A stretch of DNA of 64,000 nt from Polaromonas sp. 39-63-25 (GTDB lineage Bacteria; Pseudomonadota; Gammaproteobacteria; Burkholderiales; Burkholderiaceae_C), in NCBI RefSeq assembly GCF_002278925.1, contig NZ_NCJH01000001.1, positions 248,001-312,000 on the forward strand, given 5' to 3'. Under the pieces are notes generated by a model. The model saw only the letters and a program-made list of their open reading frames with translations. It did not search any database and was not told where the DNA came from. Every line of letters begins with the position of its first letter. Positions within the stretch are counted from its first letter, which is position 1. Of the stretch, positions 57,672-64,000 are shown piece after piece. The position numbers were made by a program, and so were the translations under genes.

Positions 57672-58475
57672 TTAGTAGTAGTTGCCCACGAGAGACACCA
57701 CCTCGATGATCAGGATGACTGCAAACATGCGCACCAGCATGCGCAGTTCGGCACTGGCGCGAAAACGCAGCTCGGCCGTGTCGTACAGGGCCGACGCCAT
57801 CGGAATCAGCGACACGGCCAGGCTGAAAAACAGGGTTTTCAGCACGAAGATCAGGGTCACGTCGGGGTTGAACACCTGGCCGAAAAGCCGGGTGTACACC
57901 GCCACGCCCGATAGCGTGAAACCGTAACTGGCCAGGTAGGCCATCACCAGCGCCACCACGCAGCTCAGCGCGGCCAGCGTGATGGTGGCAAAAATGCCGG
58001 CCGTCACACGTGGCAGCACCTCCTGACGAACCGGGTCCAGGCCGCGCTGCTGCATGGCCTGTAGCTCCCCACGCTGGCGCAGCAGCGACAGCTCCACCCC
58101 GCTCGCAATCGCACAGCGCAGGGCCACGAACATGGCGGCCGTCAGCGGAATCAGTTCCAGCACCAGCACGCGAATGACGACCTGCAAGGCGTACTGCGAC
58201 AGGCCGTAACTGAGCGCGGTGACGATGACGATGCGCGTGATGACCACGGTGATCAACGCACACATCAGCGTGAAACCCAGCAGATTGGGCGCGGTGTTGA
58301 GATAGATGTGGCGCGCCAGCGACCGGCGGTTGTCGCGGGCGTAACTCGACGGCGACAGGGCCAGCACCAGGATCAGCGCGCCGAGATGGATCAGGCGCCA
58401 CCAGCCCACCAGCCAGTTCCGCGCCCTGTGGTTCAGTTCTGCCATCGTGCCGCGCCGACCAGCCAAGGGAGTCAT
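57672..58475 (-). CDS. MlaE-family ABC permease
   Basis: A 267-residue inner-membrane permease; ATG 58475 was chosen and ATG 58445 is also possible, since neither has a good ribosome binding site. The MlaE core is clear: VLELIPLTAAMFVALRCAIA, the coupling-helix region ELQAMQQRGLDPVREV-like (here with an extra Gln), and five to six hydrophobic segments. It should pair with the MCE subunit downstream. No ATPase gene is found between or beside these genes. Confidence 0.85.
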   Translation of the reverse strand: MTPLAGRRGTMAELNHRARNWLVGWWRLIHLGALILVLALSPSSYARDNRRSLARHIYLNTAPNLLGFTLMCALITVVITRIVIVTALSYGLSQYALQVVIRVLVLELIPLTAAMFVALRCAIASGVELSLLRQRGELQAMQQRGLDPVRQEVLPRVTAGIFATITLAALSCVVALVMAYLASYGFTLSGVAVYTRLFGQVFNPDVTLIFVLKTLFFSLAVSLIPMASALYDTAELRFRASAELRMLVRMFAVILIIEVVSLVGNYY

Positions 58476-58503
58476 TGGGCCATGATACTGCGCACTGCGT
58501 ACA

Positions 58504-58932
58504 TCAGGCGAGCGGCCCCGCTTCGAGCGGGAGCGATCCGTTGGGAATGCCTGCGGACAGGTTGAGCGCCTGCGCGCAGCGCGCCACCTCGTCGCGCTCC
58601 CCCTGCCACAAGGCGCTGAGGTAGGCCCGGTAGGCCGGGTGCCAGTCGCCGGCTTCTTCCAGCCTGTCCAGCGCACCGCCGGCGGAGATCAGGCTCTGCA
58701 GATGCGCCGCCACCTCGGTGGCCAGGGTGCAGGCGGTGTTGATGACCCGATCGGCATCTTCGTCCTGGGGCGTCAACGCGGTGATCCCGAACAGGGAAAA
58801 GACCTGTGCCAGCATGGCCTCGGAAGCGGCGTCGAAAACCTCCTCGCCGGTGGCCGGGTCCAGCGTTCTTTCGGCGGGAAAGGCGGCCTGCCCGGCGGCC
58901 GCCAGCAGTTGCTCGCGAAACAGTGCACTCAT
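58504..58932 (-). CDS. hypothetical helical protein
   Basis: A 142-residue acidic, soluble, mostly helical protein, 28 bases upstream of the permease gene on the same strand. It starts MSALFREQLLAAAGQAAFPA and includes ACTLATEVAAHLQSLISAGG. There is no signal peptide or membrane segment. I do not recognise a family. Its proximity suggests co-transcription with the MCE cluster. Confidence 0.7.
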   Translation of the reverse strand: MSALFREQLLAAAGQAAFPAERTLDPATGEEVFDAASEAMLAQVFSLFGITALTPQDEDADRVINTACTLATEVAAHLQSLISAGGALDRLEEAGDWHPAYRAYLSALWQGERDEVARCAQALNLSAGIPNGSLPLEAGPLA

Positions 58933-58989
58933 GCGTGTGGTCTTCCATGTCCGTGATTCGCAGCCGGAACGGCGGCGATGGCCGAAAGT

Positions 58990-59505
58990 TTAGGGCATGC
59001 GGGGCGTGACTGCTGGTGCCCCGACCGGTGGGCCCAGCAAGGCACGGCAGTAAGCCAGGAAGTCATCCATCTCGCTGGCCTTGTCGAAGACTGCGTCGGC
59101 CCGCAGGGCCAGGCATTTGCGGCGCACCTCCTGGCTCAACTGGCTGCTCAACACCACCACCCGCTGGTCCTCCCGGCGTGTGATGCACCAGTTGAGCGCC
59201 CCGACGCCGCTGCCCTGCCGCAGGTACAGGTCGACCACCGCAAGATCCCAGGCGCTGTCATGGGACGAGAGCCAGTTGGTTGCGGAGACTTCGTTGTCGG
59301 CATAAAACAGCACCTCCACCCCGGGTATCTCCTGGAGCGCGTCAACCAGCAGGTTTCGCAGGGCCATCTCGTCCTCGATCACGAAGACTCTGAGGGACCG
59401 CGATGCGCCCTTGTCGCCGGCATCGTCCACCCCGGTCACGCGGGACACCGGTGTACTGGCGCGCGGCAGTAGGGTGATGTGCTGGACATGAGCAATTGTG
59501 ACCAT
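58990..59505 (-). CDS. stand-alone response-regulator receiver protein
   Basis: The ATG at 59505, with GAGG just upstream, gives 171 residues. After a 37-residue head comes one receiver domain: acidic pair Glu44/Asp45 (FVIEDEMALR), phospho-acceptor Asp92 (AVVDLYLRQGSG), switch Ser in VVVLSSQ, and Lys142 (FDKASE). No output domain follows, so it is a CheY/Spo0F-like single-domain regulator or a scaffold partner. No kinase is adjacent; the hybrid kinase at 51342 is the nearest. Confidence 0.88.
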   Translation of the reverse strand: MVTIAHVQHITLLPRASTPVSRVTGVDDAGDKGASRSLRVFVIEDEMALRNLLVDALQEIPGVEVLFYADNEVSATNWLSSHDSAWDLAVVDLYLRQGSGVGALNWCITRREDQRVVVLSSQLSQEVRRKCLALRADAVFDKASEMDDFLAYCRALLGPPVGAPAVTPRMP

Positions 59506-59591
59506 CAGGCCTCGATCCATGCTGAAAAAATCAGTGTAAGTTGGCGTCGAGCGGCTGCAATTGATCCAGCACAAGACTGTCCGGCAGGGTC

Positions 59592-59906
59592 CTAGCCAGC
59601 CGGGGACACCCGGACGTCGATGTAGATATCTTCCAGCGCACCGGTGTAACCCTCGAAAGCGAGCAGCCGCGCTGCAGCTTCCGCACGCTCCCAGCGCACG
59701 ATGGCCTGCTTTTCTTCCAGTGAGAGATCCGTCTCCGTCGCCTCGTCCTCGCGGGTCTTGGCCTGCACCCAGGCGCGGCGCGCCTGCGCCACCTGCTCCG
59801 GACTGCCGAGCTGATGGACCAGGGCTCGGTCATACCGCTGCTCGATGAGGCGGCATTGTTCCTCGGGAAATTCCGTGTTGTCCACCAACCGTATGAGGTA
59901 ACTCAT
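59592..59906 (-). CDS. small conserved-looking hypothetical protein
   Basis: The ATG at 59906, with GAGG nine bases upstream, gives 104 residues beginning MSYLIRLVDNTEFPEEQCRL. It is charged and soluble: a short beta start, a long helix rich in Arg, Glu and Ala, and a C-terminal DIYIDVRV strand. The frame extends 33 codons upstream, but this part looks untranslated. I cannot assign a function. Confidence 0.65.
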   Translation of the reverse strand: MSYLIRLVDNTEFPEEQCRLIEQRYDRALVHQLGSPEQVAQARRAWVQAKTREDEATETDLSLEEKQAIVRWERAEAAARLLAFEGYTGALEDIYIDVRVSPAG

Positions 59907-60025
59907 CGCATCCTCGTTTCCCGGGAAGCTGCAGGGACGTTCATTCATCACGGCAGGCCCGTTGCCGCCGTTTGCACAACACCCAGTGTTTGAATTTAAA
60001 TGCATTGTCCAGGGCGTGCACTGAT

Positions 60026-60049
60026 ACCCCTGTCAACTCTGACAGGGGT
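60026..60049. promoter_or_regulatory. perfect 10-bp inverted repeat
   Basis: ACCCCTGTCA and TGACAGGGGT are separated by four bases (ACTC). No T-run follows, so an operator or an RNA hairpin is more likely than a terminator. It lies 120 bases upstream of the start at 59906 and in the 369-base gap before psd ends. The rest of that gap holds a family A repeat and no gene. Confidence 0.6.
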
Positions 60050-60189
60050 GGCGGGTAAACACGGAGAGTTTCCGCAGGCTACAGAACGACCGGGTTTTCA
60101 GCAGGTGCCGCGCTTCGTGCGCGGTCCTGGCCTGGCCACCGATCAGCCGGGGCGTGGCCAAACTAACCGGAAAGCCTGCGCTTTGAAGT

Positions 60190-60245
60190 AAAAATGGTCT
60201 CCAGCCCTCATGGGATGGGCGCAAACAGCTATGCTATTCATAGCA
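60190..60245 (-). repeat. family A dispersed palindromic repeat
   Basis: On the minus strand: TGCTATGAATAGCATAGCTG, then TTTGCGCCCATCCCATGAGG and GCTGGAGACCATTTTT. It lies 30 bases beyond the psd stop codon and may take part in psd transcript termination. Confidence 0.8.
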
Positions 60246-60275
60246 ATGAAGTGACGCTGCGGCGCAGCGTCAGCG

Positions 60276-61130
60276 TCAGGGCGCCGGGCAGTTCGCCATC
60301 AGCTCCCCGAGCCTCACCGCTGCGCCCGGTGCCCAGTCCGGGTTGAAGTGGCACGGTCCCTTGGGAAACAGCATCACCACGGTGGAGCCGAGTAAAAAGC
60401 GGCCCATTTCGTCACCTTGCGCGAGTTCCACCGGTGCTTGCCCGTCGTAGCGCCACTCACGGACCTCTTTCGTCCGGGGCGGGTTGACCACGCCATGCCA
60501 GACCGTGGCCATGCTGCCGACAATGGTGGCGCCCACCAGCACCAGCACAAACGGCCCGCGCGCCGACTCGAAAACGCAGACCACGCGTTCGTTGCGCGCA
60601 AACAGCCCGGGCACGCCGCGCGCCGTGGCCGGGTTGACCGAAAACAGCTCACCCGGTACGTAAATCATGCGCTGCAGGCGCCCGCCCGTGGGCATGTGGA
60701 TGCGGTGGTAGTCCTTGGGGCTGAGGTAAATCGTGGCGAAACTGCCGCCTTCGAACTGCGCGGCCAGCGCGCGGTCGCCGCCGACCAGGGCGGTGGTCGA
60801 GTAGTGATGCCCCTTGGCCTGGAAAATCCGGTCGCCCTCGATCGCGCCGAACTGGCTGATTGCACCGTCCACCGGACAGATCAGGTCGGCAGCGGCCAGC
60901 GGCCGTACGCCCGGCTTGAGCGCACGCGTGAAAAATTCGTTGAAGGTCGGGTAGCTGCCGATGTCGGGGTTGGCGGCCTCGCCCATGTTCACGCCGTATT
61001 TGCCGACAAACCAGCGGATGATGCGTGTCGTGACCGCCCCGCCCCGCATGGAGGCAATGTGGCTGCCGAATTCCGTCAGTGCCTGCTTGGGCAGGAGGTA
61101 TTGCAAAAATACTTCAAATCGTTCGGACAC
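60276..61130 (-). CDS. psd: phosphatidylserine decarboxylase proenzyme
   Basis: Membrane-associated enzyme that makes phosphatidylethanolamine. The 284-residue proenzyme starts from GTG. The self-cleavage motif is LGST (residues 247-250); cutting between Gly248 and Ser249 would create the pyruvoyl group on the short alpha chain. Conserved PVDGAISQFG and KDYHRIHMP segments (catalytic Asp and His) are present. Confidence 0.95.
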   Translation of the reverse strand: MSERFEVFLQYLLPKQALTEFGSHIASMRGGAVTTRIIRWFVGKYGVNMGEAANPDIGSYPTFNEFFTRALKPGVRPLAAADLICPVDGAISQFGAIEGDRIFQAKGHHYSTTALVGGDRALAAQFEGGSFATIYLSPKDYHRIHMPTGGRLQRMIYVPGELFSVNPATARGVPGLFARNERVVCVFESARGPFVLVLVGATIVGSMATVWHGVVNPPRTKEVREWRYDGQAPVELAQGDEMGRFLLGSTVVMLFPKGPCHFNPDWAPGAAVRLGELMANCPAP

Positions 61131-61183
61131 GCGGGCTCACTGTGGTCTGGAGAAGCGCCCATTCTATAGAGGCAGGCCCTGCA

Positions 61184-62329
61184 TCAGCCCGGTTGCAGCC
61201 GCAGCAGGCGGCCGCGCGGGCTGTCGGTCAGCACATAAAGCAGGCCGTCCGGGCCCTGCCGCACATCGCGAATGCGTTCACCGCCGCCCTCGAGCAGCTT
61301 GTGTTCGCGCACGACCCGGCCCTTGAAGGGCGCGCTCAATTCGATGCGGTTGAGGTAGCCGAACTTCAGCGACCCGACAAACAGGTTGCCCTGCCAGGCC
61401 GGGCCGTAACGCCCGCTCGTCAGAAACACCATGCCCGACGGCGCAATCGACGGCACCCAGTAATGCAGCGGCTGCTCCATGCCGGCCCTGGCAGTGATGC
61501 CCTCGCCCGTCTTGCCGCCGCCGTAGTTTTCGCCGTAGGTGATGACCGGCCAGCCATAGTTGCGGCCGGGCTGCGGCAGGTTGATTTCATCGCCGCCCTG
61601 CGGGCCGTGCTCGTGGGTCCAGTAGCTGCCGTCGGGCGCCAGGGTTGCGCCCTGCATGTTGCGGTGGCCATAACTCCAGATTTCCGGCAAGGCACCCGTC
61701 CGCCCGACAAAGGGGTTGTCTTTCGGAACGCTGCCGTCCTTGTTGATGCGGACCACCTTGCCGTGGTGGTTGTCGAGTTTTTGCGCGTCCTGCATGCGCG
61801 AATAGCGGTCGCCCAGGGTCAGGAACAAGGTGCCGTCGGGCTTGCCGTCCTGGTGGGCTTCGACGATGCGGCAGCCAAAATGCGCGCTGCTGGAAAGCTT
61901 CGGTTTCTGGCTGAAAAGCACCTGCACGTCTTCGAGCCGGCTGTTGTCAGCGGCCAGGGTGGCACGGGCCAGCGCCGTGCTGTTGCCGCCGCCCGAGGCG
62001 GCCGGCTCGGAAAAGCAGATGTAGATCCTGCGGTTGGCAGCAAAACCGGCATCCGTGATGACATCGAGCAGCCCACCCTGTCCGCCGGCGTCGATGGCGG
62101 GCAGACCAGCCACGGGCGGCCCGAGCCTGCCATCGGCCTCCACCACACGCAGGCGGCCTGGCCTTTCCGTGACCAGGAAGCGGCCCTGCGGCAAAAATGC
62201 GAGGGCCCAGGGGTTTTGAAGGCCCGTGGCGACGGCCTCCGGTCGCACGGTCTGCGCCTGCGCCCCTGCACCGGAAAATGCTACTAAAACAGTAGCACAA
62301 AAGGCAAGAGAGATAAGGGGTAGGTGCAT
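61184..62329 (-). CDS. PQQ-dependent sugar (aldose) dehydrogenase, exported
   Basis: A 381-residue periplasmic six-bladed propeller of the soluble glucose dehydrogenase/YliI (Asd) family. A signal peptide ends near AQAQ. Family segments are LQNPWALAFLPQGRFLVTER, YGHRNMQGATLAPDGSYWTH and EHGPQGGDEINLPQPGRNYG, with the C-terminal IRDVRQGPDGLLYVLTD. PQQ must be supplied by other genes, since none of the pqq operon is here. Part of the signal peptide is encoded by a small hairpin that resembles one arm pair of family A. Confidence 0.9.
   Translation of the reverse strand: MHLPLISLAFCATVLVAFSGAGAQAQTVRPEAVATGLQNPWALAFLPQGRFLVTERPGRLRVVEADGRLGPPVAGLPAIDAGGQGGLLDVITDAGFAANRRIYICFSEPAASGGGNSTALARATLAADNSRLEDVQVLFSQKPKLSSSAHFGCRIVEAHQDGKPDGTLFLTLGDRYSRMQDAQKLDNHHGKVVRINKDGSVPKDNPFVGRTGALPEIWSYGHRNMQGATLAPDGSYWTHEHGPQGGDEINLPQPGRNYGWPVITYGENYGGGKTGEGITARAGMEQPLHYWVPSIAPSGMVFLTSGRYGPAWQGNLFVGSLKFGYLNRIELSAPFKGRVVREHKLLEGGGERIRDVRQGPDGLLYVLTDSPRGRLLRLQPG
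62276..62297. repeat. hairpin in the sugar-dehydrogenase signal peptide, possible partial family A copy
   Basis: TGCTACTAAAACAGTAGCA is almost perfectly self-complementary and resembles the first arm pair of family A. The GCGC and GGGCT blocks of the family are not visible beside it, so this may be a remnant or an unrelated hairpin. Confidence 0.35.
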
Positions 62330-62528
62330 ATTTCACTCCTTGATTCGGGCAAAAGATCCGCGCGACGGATAGTGCCGGGCCTTGCGGCAATATGCCACTA
62401 TCGCCTTGCCTGTACACGCCTGCGGGTTTCCCCGAACAAGGAGCGACTTTTCAGTTCTCAAAAGCGCTCATTGTCGTAAATCGTTACAAATCAATGGCTT
62501 ACCGTCGCAATCTAGAAAAAACTTTAGC

Positions 62529-62557
62529 TTGACGTAGGACTTGTCCTTCAGTACTCT
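62529..62557 (+). promoter_or_regulatory. putative sigma-70 promoter of the NlpC/P60 gene
   Basis: TTGACG (62529-62534) and TACTCT (62552-62557) are separated by 17 bases. The ATG of the hydrolase begins only eight bases after the -10 box, and there is no Shine-Dalgarno sequence, so transcription would begin at or next to the start codon. The 235 bases between this gene and the sugar dehydrogenase (62330-62564) show no other feature. Confidence 0.45.
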
Positions 62558-62564
62558 AGCGCCC

Positions 62565-63113
62565 ATGCGTACCCCCCTGCTCCTCACCTGCCTTCTGCTA
62601 GCTGCCACCGCGCAGGCGGCACCCGGCCATTCCGGTGACGACATGGACAAATTCCTCGCTGACAAGGGCCTGCTCAACCGGATCGACCAGGTGCGGCAGT
62701 CGGTCAGCCACAAGGCCTCCGAACTGGTGGTCAACGCCATGGGATTCCTGGGCGTGCCTTACCGGCGCGGCGGCAACACGGCCGAGTCCGGGGTGGATTG
62801 CAGCGGTTTTGTGAAAGCCATCTACGAGCAGACCGTGGGCCTGGTCTTGCCACGGCGCGCCGAGCAGCAGGCTGCCGCCACACAGAACATCGACAAAAAT
62901 GAGCTGCAACCCGGCGACCTGGTGTTTTTCAACACCATGAAGCGGGCATTCAGCCATGTCGGCATTTATGTCGGCGAAGGCAAATTCATCCATGCGCCCA
63001 AGCCCGGTGCCCAGGTGCGGGTTGAAAGCCTGAGCGTCGCTTACTGGGCCCGCCGCTTCGACGGTGCGCGCCGCGTCCAGGGCACCGCCCAGGCCAACGC
63101 GTCCGGCGAATAA
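62565..63113 (+). CDS. NlpC/P60 (C40) cell-wall hydrolase
   Basis: A 182-residue exported peptidoglycan peptidase. The ATG at 62565 gives a clean signal peptide (MRTPLLLTCLLLAATAQA); an earlier in-frame TTG does not. The catalytic triad is Cys79 (GVDCSGFV), His131 (AFSHVGIYVG) and His143 (FIHAPKPG). Family members cut the D-Glu to diaminopimelate bond of peptide stems. There is no separate wall-binding domain. Confidence 0.9.
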   Translation: MRTPLLLTCLLLAATAQAAPGHSGDDMDKFLADKGLLNRIDQVRQSVSHKASELVVNAMGFLGVPYRRGGNTAESGVDCSGFVKAIYEQTVGLVLPRRAEQQAAATQNIDKNELQPGDLVFFNTMKRAFSHVGIYVGEGKFIHAPKPGAQVRVESLSVAYWARRFDGARRVQGTAQANASGE

Positions 63114-63212
63114 GCGGCCGGCCGGCCACGTCCGGCTTCTCGCTCTTCTTCGCCCTTCTCTTCTTCTCTTTCCCGTCTTTCTTCCTGCCTGCCCTGCTTC
63201 GGCAGACCGGCC

Positions 63213-63329
63213 TCAATCGGCCTTGACGCCGGCCCCCCGGATCACCTTCGCCCATTGGGTCGTTTCCAGCGCAATAAACGCATCGGACCCCTCTTCATTC
63301 CGGGCCACAGTCCATGCAGCGGCCACCGG
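63213..63329 (-). pseudogene. 3' remnant of a Bug-family receptor gene
   Basis: The minus-strand frame ends ALETTQWAKVIRGAGVKAD and stop, which is the typical C-terminus of Bug/TctC receptors (E-x-x-x-W-x-K-V-I-R-x-A-G-V/I-K-x-D/E). The preceding ARNEEGSDAFI also fits. Upstream the frame loses similarity, and the rest of the roughly 970-base gene is missing. The remaining part of the 348-base gap (63114-63461) holds a pyrimidine-rich tract at about 63137-63192 and the region just ahead of the next gene. Confidence 0.65.
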
Positions 63330-63461
63330 GTTTGCCCCGAAAAAGGACGCGGCTGAGCCCGGGCTGACACCTGCACGACGCTCGCTGCTGCGCAAGGCAG
63401 AATGCGGCGCAAGATGGCCCCATCCGGTATCCTTCCAAAGCCACCACGTTCAGGAGCTTCC

Positions 63462-64000
63462 ATGACTATCCAGCGGTCCCGTTCGGGCCTTCTCGCTGCC
63501 CTCGCCGGGCTTGGCGCCCTGCTGCTGACATCCGGGCTGGCGTTTGGCTGTATCACCGATCGCCCCGCACGCGCCCAGATCCTGGTCAACATGGACCCCT
63601 GGAAGCGACAGGCCGTCGATACCGACACCCCCGTGGAACACACGCTGCATGCGGGAGACCTCGTGACCGTGCTGCTGCCGGCCAAGGCAGTCGTCACCGC
63701 CATCGAGGCCCCGGGCGTCGCTGAACCCGCCCTGGTGGCACTTGAAGAAACGCGTTACCTCGCCCTGTCTGACCAGGGCGGCGGCGTCGCTTTTCCCGAT
63801 GTGCGGGTTGCCAAACTCACGCTGCCCAGCGGACCCGGCACCGGCATCCGCCGCTTCGGCGCAGCCCACGCGGGCCGTGTGTATCTGCGCGTCAGCCACG
63901 CCGGGCGCATCCAGTGGGTCCGTCTGGACATCACCACGGCTGTCGAGGTCCCGCGGGGTAAAGTGGTCATGGGAAATGAGGCCACCGCCGTCGCCAGACA
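63462..64000 (+). CDS. exported hypothetical protein, 3' end outside window
   Basis: The frame starts at ATG 63462 with a CAGGAG site and is open to the window end (179 codons visible). A signal peptide (RSGLLAALAGLGALLLTSGL, cleavage near AFG) is followed by a beta-rich region with LVNMDPWKRQAVDTDTPVEH and RVYLRVSHAGRIQWVRLDI. It is probably periplasmic or secreted. I do not recognise a family. Confidence 0.75.
   Translation, partial: MTIQRSRSGLLAALAGLGALLLTSGLAFGCITDRPARAQILVNMDPWKRQAVDTDTPVEHTLHAGDLVTVLLPAKAVVTAIEAPGVAEPALVALEETRYLALSDQGGGVAFPDVRVAKLTLPSGPGTGIRRFGAAHAGRVYLRVSHAGRIQWVRLDITTAVEVPRGKVVMGNEATAVAR

Noticed and set aside
63137-63192. Pyrimidine-rich tract as a triplex-forming or terminator signal
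   Set aside because: It is interrupted by several G bases, is not a mirror repeat and has no stem, so no specific role can be supported.

Overview
The window is a dense, GC-rich piece of a betaproteobacterial chromosome. Gene order, protein sequences and two families of small dispersed repeats point to Burkholderiales, family Comamonadaceae, probably close to Polaromonas or Rhodoferax. That placement is inferred from recognised gene order and repeat types, not from a database search. I see no rRNA or tRNA gene, CRISPR array, intact insertion sequence or prophage.

Bases 1-22,000 (all minus strand, transcribed right to left) are a conserved housekeeping block: rluD, scpB, rluB, ndk, rlmN, pilF, rodZ-like, ispG, hisS, yfgM-like, bamB, der, hfq, hflX, hflK, hflC, yjeT-like, hisZ, purA, a phosphoribosyltransferase, metC and a small lysine-rich protein. 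Many neighbours overlap by 1-8 bases, so they are probably co-transcribed. They cover ribosome and tRNA work, outer-membrane assembly, membrane protein quality control, isoprenoid, purine, histidine and methionine metabolism. bamD faces rluD across only 17 bases.

Bases 22,000-33,400 hold bamD, a DinG-type iron-sulphur helicase, a PP2C phosphatase, an exported charged protein, zapE and the 2-oxoglutarate dehydrogenase genes odhA-odhB-lpdA.

Bases 33,700-36,500 contain the most interesting locus. A TPR plus beta-barrel protein resembling Slam/type XI secretion outer-membrane proteins is followed directly by a secreted FecR-domain protein with a poly-threonine linker and a C-terminal region resembling the TbpB-type barrel of Slam cargo.

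Bases 36,600-54,700 are mixed accessory metabolism and regulation: prpE with an acrylyl-CoA reductase gene, a GlcG/HbpS-like protein, an encapsulated-ferritin-like protein without a shell gene, an isochorismatase-like hydrolase, an Lrp regulator beside a DMT exporter, a short Hsp70, a Bug-type binding protein, a DsbC-like lipoprotein, serA, a second DMT exporter, a hybrid histidine kinase, and a membrane-anchored Mrr-like protein whose 3' end is formed by a MITE-like element.

Bases 54,700-64,000 hold an MFS transporter, an MCE/MlaE lipid-transport cluster lacking an ATPase gene, a stand-alone receiver protein, psd, a PQQ-type sugar dehydrogenase, an NlpC/P60 hydrolase, a decayed Bug receptor gene and a cut-off exported protein.

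Two repeat families run through the whole window. Family A (about 55 bp, a small hairpin followed by a GCGC and GGGCT-rich half) occurs at least ten times. Three copies lie in frame inside genes, where they encode the BamB signal peptide, the RluB N-terminal extension and an OdhB interdomain linker. Family B (about 65-75 bp, GCCCCCACG...CCCCCGAGGGGG) occurs three times, each time within a few bases after a stop codon and in the same orientation relative to that gene.
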